This document shows, one piece after another, positions 42,850-52,300 of a stretch of 55,943 nucleotides of DNA. The stretch is taken from the NCBI RefSeq assembly GCF_934630525.1, contig NZ_CAKTVX010000013.1:1-55943 (forward strand). Reading direction: 5' to 3'. Positions within the stretch are counted from its first letter, which is position 1. Every line of letters starts with the position of its first letter. Position numbers and translations under genes: made by a program. The stretch comes from an uncultured Slackia sp. Lineage in GTDB: Bacteria > Actinomycetota > Coriobacteriia > Coriobacteriales > Eggerthellaceae. A model generated the notes under the pieces. The model searched no databases. It was not told where the DNA came from and saw nothing but the letters and a program-made list of their open reading frames with translations.

Positions 42850-44485
42850 TATTTACCAAGCTCCAGCCATGGCCATGCGGATGGGGCTTCTGTTTGGCGA
42901 CGTTAAGGTTAACACGCTTGAAGTACAAGTGGTCCACGTTCGCAAGCCAAACCCACGTCGCGGCGCCCTGCGGCGCAACGCCCTGCTGGGTCGCTTCATC
43001 CCACTGGGCCTTCTGGAAAAGCTCGTAGGAATCTTCCACATGCGGCACTGCGAGAGCCTCGTCGAGATACGAGTCGACGTTCTCGTTTTCATAGCATGCA
43101 TAGTTGCCCCAGCCAGTGGAATAGTTAAGCTCGTATGTCTCAACGGGAGCATTGGAGCCCCAACCCCACAGAATGGGATCGCTGTACTGATGCGGATAAA
43201 TATCGTCCCAGCTCGCGCCCTTAATAAAGACTTCGATGCCGAGCTCTTTCATCTGGTTCGCGAATTCCGCCGAAAGCGCCTGGCGCACCGAATCGTTGCT
43301 GGCGTAATACAGATCGAATGCAGCGCGCACGTCGTCCTTTTCGCGAATGCCATCGGCGCCGGCAGCCCAGCCAGCCTCATCAAGAAGCTGCTTGGCGTAA
43401 GCCACGTCGGTCTCGACCTTCATATCGGGAGAACCCCACGGCGACTTATCGCACACGCTGTACGCAGGCGTTCCGTAGCCATTGATGACGTTTTTGATCA
43501 TGGTCTCGCGGTTTACGCCATAGTTGATGGCGCGACGCACGGCGATATCGCTCGTCACCGCGTTGCCTACAGGATATTCAACGCCGCCGTCGCCTTCTTT
43601 GGTACCGCCCGGTTGCGGCGTGGGAAGGGAAATGCCGCGAGAGTCAACCGTCTCGCATGCGAGCAGCTCATAGTCGGCAACTTCCTGGTCAGAATACACA
43701 GCGGCGGTAAACGCGATGTCGACCTGACCGGCACGGGCAGCAGCGAGGGCTGCATCTTCCTCCATGAACGCGACCACGACGCGCTTCATCTTCGGCTCTT
43801 CGCCATAGTAATCGGGGTTCGCCTTCAAAATAACCTGCTGGCCTTTGTCCCACTGCTCAAGCATGTAGCGGCCCGATCCAATGGGGTTGGCGCCGTAATC
43901 GTCGCCATATGCCTTCTCGGGAACGATGCCCAACACGGCAAGCGTATACAGGAGCATGTTGTAAGGCTTGGTCAAATGCAGTTCAACGTGCGTGGCGTCG
44001 ATGGCCACGGCCTCGCGCACCATCGAGAGGTCGGCCTCGGAAGCTTCTCCCTTAATGACGCCGTTGATGGTGAAGGCGACGTCAGATGCGGTGAGCGAAT
44101 CGCCATTGGTGAACTTCACGTCGTCGCGAATGGCGAACGTCCAGGTAAGGCCATCATCCGAGCAGAAATAATCGGTCGCGAGGTCGTTTTGGAACTCCAG
44201 GTTCTCGTTGGTCGTAATAAGCGTCGACTGAATGAGGGGCTCATGGACATGCTCGCCGCAACCCCACGCGCGCAACGGGTCGAAACCAGCGGCGGGCTCG
44301 CTGCCGGTATTCATGGCAACGATAACCTGGTCGGTAGCCGCAGCGCCTTCGCCTCCCTCCGTCGAAGACCCGCCCGCGCATGCCGTGAGCACACCGCCAA
44401 ACGATGCGACGGCAGCGCCGCACGCGGCCAGTTTCAGAAAATCGCGCCTTTTGCACATTGCAATGTCCTGCTCGCGTATCGCCAT
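42824..44485 (-). CDS. Tat-exported substrate-binding lipoprotein, SBP_bac_5 family
   Basis: 553 aa. A twin-arginine signal KRRDFLKLAACG and a lipobox LTAC (near residue 36) predict Tat export and lipid anchoring. The mature part is a family 5 dipeptide/nickel-binding protein: LTWTFAIRDDVKFTNGDSLTASDVAFTI, NPIGSGRYMLEQWDKGQQVIL, ADYELLACETVDS. Tat export of a folded, ligand-loaded binder fits nickel or another metal chelate. The start at 44485 follows GGAAGGAAA. It heads the operon behind two palindromic operators. Confidence 0.92.
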   Translation of the reverse strand: MAIREQDIAMCKRRDFLKLAACGAAVASFGGVLTACAGGSSTEGGEGAAATDQVIVAMNTGSEPAAGFDPLRAWGCGEHVHEPLIQSTLITTNENLEFQNDLATDYFCSDDGLTWTFAIRDDVKFTNGDSLTASDVAFTINGVIKGEASEADLSMVREAVAIDATHVELHLTKPYNMLLYTLAVLGIVPEKAYGDDYGANPIGSGRYMLEQWDKGQQVILKANPDYYGEEPKMKRVVVAFMEEDAALAAARAGQVDIAFTAAVYSDQEVADYELLACETVDSRGISLPTPQPGGTKEGDGGVEYPVGNAVTSDIAVRRAINYGVNRETMIKNVINGYGTPAYSVCDKSPWGSPDMKVETDVAYAKQLLDEAGWAAGADGIREKDDVRAAFDLYYASNDSVRQALSAEFANQMKELGIEVFIKGASWDDIYPHQYSDPILWGWGSNAPVETYELNYSTGWGNYACYENENVDSYLDEALAVPHVEDSYELFQKAQWDEATQQGVAPQGAATWVWLANVDHLYFKRVNLNVAKQKPHPHGHGWSLVNNVDAWSWS

Positions 44486-44505
44486 TTCCGTTTCCTTCCC
44501 TCTTA

Positions 44506-44532
44506 GTGTTACGGAATTCGATTTCGTAGCAC
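44506..44532. promoter_or_regulatory. Operator 1 of the ABC importer, GTGTTACG-N11-CGTAGCAC
   Basis: An 8-11-8 inverted repeat with one mismatch, 20 bases upstream of the binding-protein start and just downstream of the presumed -10. Confidence 0.78.
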
Positions 44533-44534
44533 AC

Positions 44535-44564
44535 ATAGTAAAGGATAGTGTGTTACGAATACAA
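44535..44564 (-). promoter_or_regulatory. Probable promoter of the ABC importer operon
   Basis: On the minus strand TTGTAT (44564-44559), 18 bases, TACTAT (44540-44535). It lies between and partly within the two palindromes, an arrangement typical of repression. Confidence 0.5.
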
Positions 44565-44576
44565 GATGCGTAACAC
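44550..44576. promoter_or_regulatory. Operator 2 of the ABC importer, GTGTTACG-N11-CGTAACAC
   Basis: A perfect 8-11-8 inverted repeat (nine bases per arm if the flanking T/A is counted). It covers the presumed -35. The sequence resembles NikR-type operators as I remember them. Confidence 0.82.
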
Positions 44577-44747
44577 AATTAATCGGCAAACGTCCCGTGA
44601 GCCGCCGCTATGCCAGATAGCCTTTATGGTTTGGAAGATTCGCGAGACCAAGACGCAAAAGCAATCGGGGCCGCGATGGGGCCGCGAAAGAGCCGTTTGA
44701 CGAATTCGCCGCACATGGCAAGCCCGATTAGAGGGTCCATATAAGAA

Positions 44748-44771
44748 CAGCTCCGGCATATGCCGGAGCTG
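44748..44771. terminator. Perfect 24-base palindrome after glmM
   Basis: CAGCTCCGGCAT and its complement. It may stop glmM transcripts, though only TTCTTATA follows on the minus strand. Confidence 0.45.
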
Positions 44772-44869
44772 CGAATACTTTATCGAAGTTCATGCCGAGC
44801 CGAATCGTTGGTGTCGGCCCGCACGCTCGCCACGCCGTTGAGCGTCGCCAAGCACAACCGTTTCAGCGA

Positions 44870-46240
44870 TTACGCGAGCTCGCGCTCAACCACTTCAGCG
44901 ATCGCCTTCGCGTGGGCATCGGCCGATTCCTGAGTTTCGGCTTCAACCATAACGCGCACCAAAGGCTCCGTGCCACTCGTGCGAACGAGCACGCGACCGG
45001 TATCGCCCATTTCAGCTTCGGCCGCATGCACGGCATCCCAAATGGGAGCGTTCCCCTCGAGCGCATGCTTGTCTTTCACGCGCACGTTGATCAGCGTTTG
45101 CGGGAACTTCGTCATAACCTTGATGGCCTCTTCGACAGGCTTGCCGCTGCGACGAACGGCAGCAAGGAACTGGCACGCCGTCACCAGGCCGTCGCCCGTG
45201 GAATTGTGCTCGAGCAAAATCATGTGGCCCGACTGCTCACCGCCGACAGCATAGCCGCCTTCGCGCATCGCCTCGAGCACATAGCGGTCGCCCACCTTGG
45301 TCTGCAGCACGTCAATGCCATGGGCCTCCATGGCGCGCACGAAGCCCAAATTGGTCATGACGGTGGAAACCGCCGTGTTATGGGGCAGCTCGCCACGGTT
45401 CTTCAAATCGACCGCAAGCACCGCCTCGACGATGTCGCCATCGATCTCGGCGCCGTCTTTCGCCATGAGCATCACGCGGTCGGCATCGCCATCGTGGGCA
45501 ATGCCCACGTCGGCGCCGCATTCGGCCATAAGCTCGGTCAAGGGGCCCAAATGGGTGGAGCCGCAATTGACGTTGATGTCGGTGCCATCATAGTCGTCGT
45601 TGATCACGGTGACTTCCGCGCCCAAACGGCGCAGCGCCTCTGCACTCGTGAGAGACGACGCGCCGTGGCCCGTATCGAGTGCAACGTGAAGCCCATCGAA
45701 GTTGATTCCCTGCCTCGTCACCGTTTCGACCGCATGGTTGATATACATCTCGCACGCGTCCTCGACTTCAAGAGCGACGCCAACCTCGTCGCCCACAGGC
45801 ATTTCGGCTTCCTCGCCCGCCTCTTTCGCACGCGCGATTTGGCCCTCAACGCCGCCCTCGGCAATGAATTTCTCGATTTCATCTTCGACCGCGTCAGGAA
45901 GCTTGAAGCCATTCGCGTCGAAGAACTTGATGCCGTTGTACTCCGGCGGATTATGCGATGCGGAAATCACGATGCCGCCATCGGCATGCAGTTCGCGAAC
46001 CAGCAGCGCCACGGCCGGCGTAGGAATAACTCCCGTAAGCAGCGCATCGCCGCCCGCACTCGTAATGCCGGCAACCACCGCCGCCTCGAGCATGTCGCCG
46101 CTTTTGCGCGTATCTTTGCCCACGACAATGGTCTTGCCCATAAACGATGCCGCAGCCTGCCCAAGCCTATAAGACAATTCGCAGGTAAGGTCGACGTTCG
46201 CCACGCCACGCACGCCATCGGTTCCAAAAAGTCGGGCCAT
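44870..46240 (-). CDS. glmM: Phosphoglucosamine mutase
   Basis: 456 aa. RLFGTDGVRGVAN at the start, the phosphoserine loop ISASHNPPEYNGIKFF (active Ser near residue 102), the metal loop DGDADRVMLM and the C-terminal phosphate-binding RTSGTEPLVRVM are all present. It converts GlcN-6-P to GlcN-1-P, the substrate of GlmU encoded at 34291-35697. The start at 46240 follows GGAGA; the frame is open upstream without a ribosome site. Confidence 0.97.
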   Translation of the reverse strand: MARLFGTDGVRGVANVDLTCELSYRLGQAAASFMGKTIVVGKDTRKSGDMLEAAVVAGITSAGGDALLTGVIPTPAVALLVRELHADGGIVISASHNPPEYNGIKFFDANGFKLPDAVEDEIEKFIAEGGVEGQIARAKEAGEEAEMPVGDEVGVALEVEDACEMYINHAVETVTRQGINFDGLHVALDTGHGASSLTSAEALRRLGAEVTVINDDYDGTDINVNCGSTHLGPLTELMAECGADVGIAHDGDADRVMLMAKDGAEIDGDIVEAVLAVDLKNRGELPHNTAVSTVMTNLGFVRAMEAHGIDVLQTKVGDRYVLEAMREGGYAVGGEQSGHMILLEHNSTGDGLVTACQFLAAVRRSGKPVEEAIKVMTKFPQTLINVRVKDKHALEGNAPIWDAVHAAEAEMGDTGRVLVRTSGTEPLVRVMVEAETQESADAHAKAIAEVVERELA

Positions 46241-46552
46241 TGCTTCTCCAATCCTTGTGAAAGCTCTCTCGCGAGGCCTTGAAACATCGCCTCGCAAGAT
46301 GGCAAAGGGCGCCCGCGCGCCCCTCGAACTTTTGTATTTTACCACTCGCGGCCGCAATGCACTGCACGCCAGACCGCCAAACCATATCGAGCGGCAAACG
46401 GGGGCATCGCACGCGGAAAACGCCGTGGCTGTCGCCCGTTTGGAAGCAGGAGACAACGTGCGCATGGAACGCCGAGAGCCGCAGTTTGCGACGTTCGCCA
46501 CGCACCACGACCTTGCGGCACGGCCTCCTGGCGACGGCCCTTCGCAACGAGG
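46241..46552. other. Gene-free stretch upstream of glmM
   Basis: I see no gene. A minus-strand TAAAAT at about 46335-46340 could be the -10 of glmM; no clear -35 or terminator is found. Confidence 0.4.
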
Positions 46553-47482
46553 CTATTCCCGCACCGCCTCTTCGCCCCTAAAATTCGCGAGGAGGAAAAC
46601 CGTCGACATAATGAATACGAACCCGACGAAATCCATCGACTCAAATGCCGTGCCCAGCCACAGCACCGCGAACGCGGTCGCCGACACCGTTTCCACGCTT
46701 GCAATAAGGCTCGCCTTCGCGGCTCCGATATCCTTAACGGCCTGTAAATACGCCGTAAATCCAAAAGCCGTTCCGAAAAGAATGAGCCCCACGAATAACG
46801 CTGCGAAGCCTTCCGCATCGAGCCCGCCTTCACCGAATTCGGGCGCGAAGTTCCACGATTGCGTCACCAGGCAAAGCGCGGCGCCACCGATAAGCATGCC
46901 ACACGCCACCACGGGAATGCTTCCGTGGCGCTGCATAAGCGTCCCGGGCGAAATGGTATAGATTGCGGCGGTCACCGCCGCGCCCAAGCCCCAGAACAAC
47001 GCTTGCGGCGTCATTGCCAAATTCGTAGGGTCGCCATGAGTCGCAAGCAAAAACGTGCCCATAACCACGCATCCCATGGCAATGAACTCACGTGCCGTGG
47101 GCAATCTGCACGCCGAAAAACACGTCGCGGCCACGATAAGCACCGGACCGATATATTCAAGCACGGTCGCCGTACCCGCATTCGAATATTGAATGGCCAT
47201 CAAATAGGTCAGCTGGCACAGCATAAGGCCGAATATCGAAAACACCATGAGCTGTGCGATATCTCGCCACGAAGAGAAAATGCCTTTCAGCGCGCGTCGA
47301 TGCCACGCAAGCGCCACGACGATAAGAACAAGCCCAGCACATGCCATGCGCGTGCTCGTAAGCCACAAAGGGTCAAGGCTATATTCCTGGAAAAGAAACT
47401 GCGCGCAGGCGCCAGAAAAGCCCCACCCAATGCCGCCGGCAATGGCGAATAAAACGCCTCTCGTATTTTTTGACAACGCCAT
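46553..47482 (-). CDS. EamA/DMT-family transporter
   Basis: 309 aa, ten hydrophobic segments in two EamA repeats (about 8-140 and 155-300). GGIGWGFSGACAQFLF, YSNAGTATVLEYIGPVLIV and the second-repeat counterpart AAKASLIASVETVSATAFAVLWLG are typical of RhaT/YdcZ-like metabolite exporters. The substrate is unknown. ATG at 47482 follows GGAGCG at nine bases. It stands alone, transcribed divergently from luxS. Confidence 0.9.
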   Translation of the reverse strand: MALSKNTRGVLFAIAGGIGWGFSGACAQFLFQEYSLDPLWLTSTRMACAGLVLIVVALAWHRRALKGIFSSWRDIAQLMVFSIFGLMLCQLTYLMAIQYSNAGTATVLEYIGPVLIVAATCFSACRLPTAREFIAMGCVVMGTFLLATHGDPTNLAMTPQALFWGLGAAVTAAIYTISPGTLMQRHGSIPVVACGMLIGGAALCLVTQSWNFAPEFGEGGLDAEGFAALFVGLILFGTAFGFTAYLQAVKDIGAAKASLIASVETVSATAFAVLWLGTAFESMDFVGFVFIMSTVFLLANFRGEEAVRE

Positions 47483-47693
47483 GCCAACGCTCCGTTCGTT
47501 CCCCCAAGAAAAAGCATGTATCAAACGCACGATGCCTGCCTTTGCCACATTCACGAAGGGCAGTGTGACAGACCTATCGCATAATTGCACTATCGACGTT
47601 GAGCGAAATTCGTAAAGAGCCGCAACACAGCTAAAAGCATCGATACAATATCGATCAAGAAACGTTACGTCGAACCTTTGCAAAGGAAGACCT

Positions 47694-48158
47694 ATGGAAC
47701 TCAAGCAAATCGCAAGCTTCGCCGTCGATCACACCAAGCTCGTTGAAGGCATGTACACTTCGCGCGTTGACGGCGACGTGACCACCTATGACATTCGCAT
47801 GGTCAAGCCGAACTGCGGCACCTATCTGCCCTACCCCGCCATCCATAGCTTCGAGCACCTGTTCGCAACGTATGTGCGCTCGAGCGAGCTTTCCGACCAC
47901 GTCATCTACGTTGGTCCTATGGGATGCCGTACCGGCTTCTATTTCCTCGTGCGCGACATGGAACCCGAGGTTGCCATCAAGCTCGTCAACGACATGCTCG
48001 CATTCATTGTCGGCTTCGAGGGCGATGTGCCTGGCGCCACCGAAAAGGAGTGCGGCAACTTCCGAGAGCAAGACCTCGAAGGCGCCAAAGCAATCGCCCG
48101 CAAGATGATTCCCGTTCTGGAGAACTGGACGCCCGCCGACTGCGCCTACGAAAAATAG
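47694..48158 (+). CDS. luxS: S-ribosylhomocysteine lyase LuxS
   Basis: 154 aa, full length. Metal site HSFEHLFAT (HxxEH), the catalytic Cys in GPMGCRTGFY, and a third metal ligand Cys in EKECGNF. It cleaves S-ribosylhomocysteine to homocysteine and DPD, the AI-2 precursor, as part of methyl-cycle detoxification. AAAGGAAGACCT precedes the ATG; TACAAT at 47644-47649 may be the -10. It is a single-gene unit, so a role in signalling cannot be read from context. Confidence 0.97.
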   Translation: MELKQIASFAVDHTKLVEGMYTSRVDGDVTTYDIRMVKPNCGTYLPYPAIHSFEHLFATYVRSSELSDHVIYVGPMGCRTGFYFLVRDMEPEVAIKLVNDMLAFIVGFEGDVPGATEKECGNFREQDLEGAKAIARKMIPVLENWTPADCAYEK

Positions 48159-48282
48159 CCAAGGCTCGGATACTCCAGTCTGAAAGGCGCACGTTGACAG
48201 CGCGGAACCCGGCTTCAGTCGGTCGTTCCCGCGCATCTCGTCGAGCGCGCCTTGTCTCGTTTCATTCGTAATAAATCGAAGC

Positions 48283-48314
48283 AAAAGGCCCGATGGATAT
48301 ACCTATCGGGCCTT
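48283..48314. terminator. Hairpin downstream of luxS
   Basis: AAAAGGCCCGATGGATAT pairs with ATACCTATCGGGCCTT over about 13 bases. The T-run is stronger on the minus strand, so it may act in both directions. Confidence 0.65.
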
Positions 48315-48392
48315 CGTGTTCCGCGCAGTTTTTTGGCGCATAAGTTCCTATGGGATCGCTTTTCCTCGATTCCCAACCAAACTGCGGCATAC

Positions 48393-48430
48393 ATAAAAGA
48401 AAGGCCCGCCGCATAAGCGACGAGCCTTTC
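48393..48430 (-). terminator. Terminator of the rplM-rpsI operon
   Basis: On the minus strand GAAAGGCTCGTCGC pairs with GCGGCGGGCCTTTC, followed by TTTTAT, 26 bases after the rpsI stop. Confidence 0.82.
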
Positions 48431-48456
48431 CATTTCGCGTGAAGTAAGCGAGCAGA

Positions 48457-48849
48457 TTAGCGCTTGCTGAACTGCGGGCGCTTGCGGGCCTTCTTCAGGC
48501 CGTACTTCTTGCGCTCGACCATACGAGGGTCACGAGTGAGGAAGCCAGCCTTCTTCAGCTCGGGACGATACTCGCCGGCCTGCAGCAGCGCGCGGCTGAT
48601 GCCGTGGCGCAGAGCGCCAGCCTGACCAGAGATGCCGCCGCCATTGCACAGAGCGATGACGTCGAAGTGATCCTGGGTGTCGGTAACCTTGAACGGCATG
48701 GTGGCATAGTTCACCAGGGCCTCACGGCCGAAGTAATTCATAGCCTCACGACCATTGACGGTAACCTTGCCGGTGCCGGGAACCAAGCGGACGCGAGCAA
48801 CGGCGTTCTTGCGACGGCCAGTGCCGTAATAGACAGCTTCGTTTGCCAT
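48457..48849 (-). CDS. rpsI: 30S ribosomal protein S9
   Basis: 130 aa, full length, with YYGTGRRKNAVARVRLVPG, NGGGISGQAGALRHGISRALL and the basic C-terminus KKYGLKKARKRPQFSKR whose final residues reach the P-site tRNA. It starts two bases after rplM, the universal pair. Confidence 0.98.
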   Translation of the reverse strand: MANEAVYYGTGRRKNAVARVRLVPGTGKVTVNGREAMNYFGREALVNYATMPFKVTDTQDHFDVIALCNGGGISGQAGALRHGISRALLQAGEYRPELKKAGFLTRDPRMVERKKYGLKKARKRPQFSKR

Positions 48850-48851
48850 TG

Positions 48852-49289
48852 TTACTTCTCCTCCAGCTTGATCTCGACGGGCTTCTGAGCGGCATGCGGA
48901 TGCTCGGGGCCAGCGTAGACCTTGAGCTTGGTGAGCTGCTTGCGGCCGAGAGTATTCTTCGGCAGCATGCCCTTAACCGCGTGCTCGATGACGCGCTCAG
49001 GATGCTTCTCGATAGCCTCGGTGAAGGTTTCGCACTTCTGTCCACCGGGGTAGCCGGAGTGACGGTAGTACTTCTTGTCGAGAGCCTTGTTGCCCGTGAC
49101 ACGCACCTTCTCGGCATTGATGACGATGACGAAGTCGCCCGTGTCAACATGCGGAGTAAACTGCGGCTTGTTCTTGCCACGGAGAATGTGGGCAGCCTTA
49201 GCGGCAACCTTGCCCAGCACCTGGTCGGCGGCGTCGATAACGACCCACTCGCGCTCAACCTCTTGAGGCTTTGCGTAATACGTCTTCAC
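48852..49289 (-). CDS. rplM: 50S ribosomal protein L13
   Basis: 145 aa from GTG at 49289, which lies six bases after GGAGG and gives the usual start (M)KTYYAKPQEVEREW. An upstream in-frame TTG at 49301 overlaps the ribosome site and is unlikely. WVVIDAADQVLGKVAAKAAHILRGKNKP, YRHSGYPGG and AVKGMLPKNTLGR are the family blocks. Confidence 0.97.
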   Translation of the reverse strand: MKTYYAKPQEVEREWVVIDAADQVLGKVAAKAAHILRGKNKPQFTPHVDTGDFVIVINAEKVRVTGNKALDKKYYRHSGYPGGQKCETFTEAIEKHPERVIEHAVKGMLPKNTLGRKQLTKLKVYAGPEHPHAAQKPVEIKLEEK

Positions 49290-49636
49290 GATTTCCTCCA
49301 AATACGTTTGTTCTGGTTCAAAAGTGCTGCTTCACGAAACTGTTCGGTTTCCTACGCCAAACCAACGGTCCAGAATCTGGACATTCTTTCGCGCTGTGTC
49401 CCGTTTTGAGCAGCGTTTAGCGGGGCTTTTGAAAGCGAACTTTTGCAGAATACAAGGGAAATCGCCGTGAGTCAATGAGTAATTTGGCGTTTCACCAGGC
49501 TATGAGCCGTTCTTCACGAAATCGCAATAAATGGAAGAAGCTCGCGAAAGAGCCGAGGATTGCCCAAAGCCCCAATGCAATGGAACGCCGAAGCGACCCC
49601 GTACTTTTATATAGGTATGTGAGCGTGGAAAAGAAA
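49290..49636. other. Gap between rplM and the tRNA genes
   Basis: No gene is seen. It should hold the rplM promoter and leader; short complementary segments (TTCTGG/CCAGAA near 49309 and 49371) could fold a leader, but I cannot assign an L13 leader. Confidence 0.35.
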
Positions 49637-49712
49637 TGGAGCCCGCGACCGGACTTGAACCGGTGACCTCTTCGTTACCAACGAAGTGCTCTACCGACTG
49701 AGCTACACGGGC
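49637..49712 (-). tRNA. tRNA-Thr (GGT)
   Basis: 76 bases including encoded CCA. Seven-base acceptor GCCCGTG, D-arm GCTC...GAGC, anticodon stem CTTCG/CGAAG with loop TTGGTAA, and T-loop GGTTCAAGTCC region. Confidence 0.96.
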
Positions 49713-49717
49713 AAAAC

Positions 49718-49802
49718 TGGTGGGCGCGCTAGGATTCGAACCTAGGTAAGCAGAGCTAACGGGTTTACAGCCCGTCCCCTTTAACCACTCGGGCACACGC
49801 CC
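49718..49802 (-). tRNA. tRNA-Tyr (GTA)
   Basis: 85 bases including encoded CCA. Long variable arm (class II), anticodon loop CTGTAAA with GTA, T-arm TAGGTTCGAATCCTA. Five bases from tRNA-Thr; both are read from one minus-strand transcript. Confidence 0.96.
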
Positions 49803-49960
49803 AGCAGTGCGAGGTGGAATTGTAGCGTAAAAACGACGCCTTCCGCCGAGAATTCCTGTGGAAGTTCATTCTTTTTTATCGAGATGCATGTTTCACGATT
49901 AGAAACAGTCTAATATGCACAAAACCGATTTTTTATGCATTTCAATCAAAGGAGCAGCAC

Positions 49961-51079
49961 ATGATTAAAGCAGGAATCATGGGGGCCACGGGTTACGCCG
50001 GAGCCGAAGTGCTGCGAATTTGCGCCAACCATCCCGAATTCGAAGTTGCTGTCATCACTTCCGATTCCGAAGCCGGACAGCATATCGCCGACATATATCC
50101 CGCGTTTCGCGGCGTTTACGACAACTTGGCGCTCGAACCGCACGCAACCGATTCTCTGCTTTCGTGCGACGTCGTCTTCATGGGCGTGCCCCACAAAGCC
50201 GGCATGCTCCACGCGCCTCGCCTCGTGAACGCAGGCGTGACGTGCATCGACCTTTCCGCCGATTTCCGTTTCGCGAATGCGGCCGACTACGAAGCCGCCT
50301 ACCACGTGCAGCACGCGGCACCCGGGCTGCTCAACCGCGCGGCGTTCGGCCAGCCCGAAACCAACCGCGCCGCCCTTGACGAGCTCGCGGCGCGCCATGC
50401 CGCAGGCGAGGCCGTTATCGTTGGCTGCGCTGGCTGCTACGTAACCGCTTCTATTTTGGCGGCAACCCCCGCGCTTGCCGCAGGTTTCGTCGACCCCAAT
50501 GCGCCCATCATCATCGATGCCATTTCCGGCATCACGGGCGCGGGCCGAAAGCCGAGCGCGCGCACTCACTATTGCTCCGGCGACGAATCGCTCGAGGCAT
50601 ATGGCCTACCGCTCCATCGCCACCAACCTGAAATCGCGCTTTCCTATGGTCGCACCCTTTCAGACGCACACATTCCCGTTGCTGGCGACGCTTCGGCGCG
50701 CCCCGCACCCGCGCATGTCATTTTTACGCCGCATTTGGCGCCGCTCAAGCGCGGCATTCTTGCCACGGTGTATTTGCCGCTTGCGAAAGACGCTGAAGTC
50801 GACGACGCGTCTCTGCATCGCGCCTACGAAAATGCCTACGCCCAGTCAAACCTCGTTACCGCCCTGCCCCAAGGCGTATGGCCCAAAACCGGCGCCGTGG
50901 CGGGTACGGCCCGTGCGCACGTCAATGCGTCGTTGAACCAAAATGAGCGCATGATTGTTGCCATGGCCGCCATCGACAACCTCGGAAAAGGAGCCGCTGG
51001 CCAAGCTGTCCAGTGCGCGAATATCGTCTTCGGACTTGCCGAAGACGCCGGATTGGGCGGCGTAGCATGCGCATCGTAG
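49961..51079 (+). CDS. argC: N-acetyl-gamma-glutamyl-phosphate reductase
   Basis: 372 aa. NADP-binding start IMGATGYAGAEVLRI, then the active-site Cys in GCAGCYVTASI (the family usually has GCYPTA), and SGITGAGRKPS. HFTPHLAP-type segment VIFTPHLAPLKRGI and FGLAEDAGL complete it. It reduces N-acetylglutamyl phosphate in arginine synthesis. ATG at 49961 follows AAAGGAG. The AT-rich upstream region has two TATGCA-like motifs (near 49915 and 49935) that might be regulator sites. Confidence 0.96.
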   Translation: MIKAGIMGATGYAGAEVLRICANHPEFEVAVITSDSEAGQHIADIYPAFRGVYDNLALEPHATDSLLSCDVVFMGVPHKAGMLHAPRLVNAGVTCIDLSADFRFANAADYEAAYHVQHAAPGLLNRAAFGQPETNRAALDELAARHAAGEAVIVGCAGCYVTASILAATPALAAGFVDPNAPIIIDAISGITGAGRKPSARTHYCSGDESLEAYGLPLHRHQPEIALSYGRTLSDAHIPVAGDASARPAPAHVIFTPHLAPLKRGILATVYLPLAKDAEVDDASLHRAYENAYAQSNLVTALPQGVWPKTGAVAGTARAHVNASLNQNERMIVAMAAIDNLGKGAAGQAVQCANIVFGLAEDAGLGGVACAS

Positions 51080-51285
51080 CAATAACCACGGCCAAACCCT
51101 CCTTGAGAAGAAACGAGCGACGAAGCTAGGCGTTTGCCGGCCGTTGCCTATTGCGCGCGCCCGTCCTAACCGCGGCACGCACGCCTTCGGCTTGGCGCAC
51201 ACGCCCTGCCCCATATCTTCACACCTTCCGTTTCCATCGAAAGCCCGCCAATGCCACAAACATTCAGCGGGTTCCAAGGAGTCTT

Positions 51286-52248
51286 ATGAAATTCACGAAA
51301 ACCGGAGCCCGCAGCTCCAGCTACGCCGCCAAAGTCAACCTGCTCGTCGAGGCGCTGCCGTGGATCAAACACACCACAGGCAAAACCGTGCTCATCAAAT
51401 ACGGCGGATCGGCCATGGAAAATCCCGAGCTCATGGCGCAGGTCATGACCGATATCGTGCTGCTGAAAATTATCGGCATGAAGCCGATCATCGTGCATGG
51501 CGGCGGTAAGGACATTTCCGCCGCATTCGAGAAAAGCGGCATGCCCGTGGAATTCAAAGACGGCCTGCGCGTGACGCCCGATAACGCCATGGAGCTTGTG
51601 CGCATGGTGCTCGTGGGCAGCGTGAATCGCCGCTTGGTCGACGCCATCAACGTGCACGGCCACCTCGCCGTGGGCGTGAGCGGCGGCGATGGCTGCACCA
51701 TCCGCGCCACGCAGCTCGACCCCGAGCTTGGCCGCGTTGGCGAAGTCACGAGCATCGACCCTACCTACCTCGAGCATCTCATCAACGACGACTATATCCC
51801 CATCGTAGCGTCCGTCGCGGCGGGCGACGATGGCAAGCCCTTCAACATCAACGCCGATATCGCGGCGGGGCACCTGGCGGCCGCGCTGCACGCGCACAAG
51901 ATCATCTTCCTTTCCGATGTCGACGGCCTCTATAAAGACTTCAGCGACAAAGACACCCTTATCTCCTCCCTCACGTCGGAAGAAGCCCGCGACCTCGTCG
52001 AGTCGGGCACACTTTCCAGCGGCATGATTCCCAAAATCGAAGCGTGCCTTGCGGCGCTCGATGCGGGCATTCCCGCCGCGCACATCATCAACGGCACCAT
52101 GCCCCATGCGCTTCTGCTCGAGTTGCTTACCGACCACGGCGTTGGCACCATGATGAAGCCGAGCACGCCCGACGAAACCTACCAAGCCCAACCGCTCGAC
52201 GCGCTTGCAAGCCGCCTCGATGCAAATGTCAATGTTGAACTGGGATAA
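51286..52248 (+). CDS. argB: Acetylglutamate kinase
   Basis: 320 aa. KTVLIKYGGSAMENPEL (phosphate site), IVHGGGKDIS, VGSVNRRLVDAINVHG, GVSGGDG and HKIIFLSDVDGLY identify the family. It phosphorylates N-acetylglutamate and is commonly feedback inhibited by arginine. ATG at 51286 follows CCAAGGAGTC. It is separated from argC by 206 bases with no gene, where other actinobacteria carry argJ. Confidence 0.97.
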   Translation: MKFTKTGARSSSYAAKVNLLVEALPWIKHTTGKTVLIKYGGSAMENPELMAQVMTDIVLLKIIGMKPIIVHGGGKDISAAFEKSGMPVEFKDGLRVTPDNAMELVRMVLVGSVNRRLVDAINVHGHLAVGVSGGDGCTIRATQLDPELGRVGEVTSIDPTYLEHLINDDYIPIVASVAAGDDGKPFNINADIAAGHLAAALHAHKIIFLSDVDGLYKDFSDKDTLISSLTSEEARDLVESGTLSSGMIPKIEACLAALDAGIPAAHIINGTMPHALLLELLTDHGVGTMMKPSTPDETYQAQPLDALASRLDANVNVELG

Positions 52249-52300
52249 CGATTCCGAATAAACCAAGCGCGCGCATGCGCGTCGATAGAAGGGAGCTCTC

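Noticed and set aside
51080..51285. A remnant of argJ between argC and argB
   Set aside because: No frame in this gap resembles ArgJ motifs, so a deletion scar cannot be supported.
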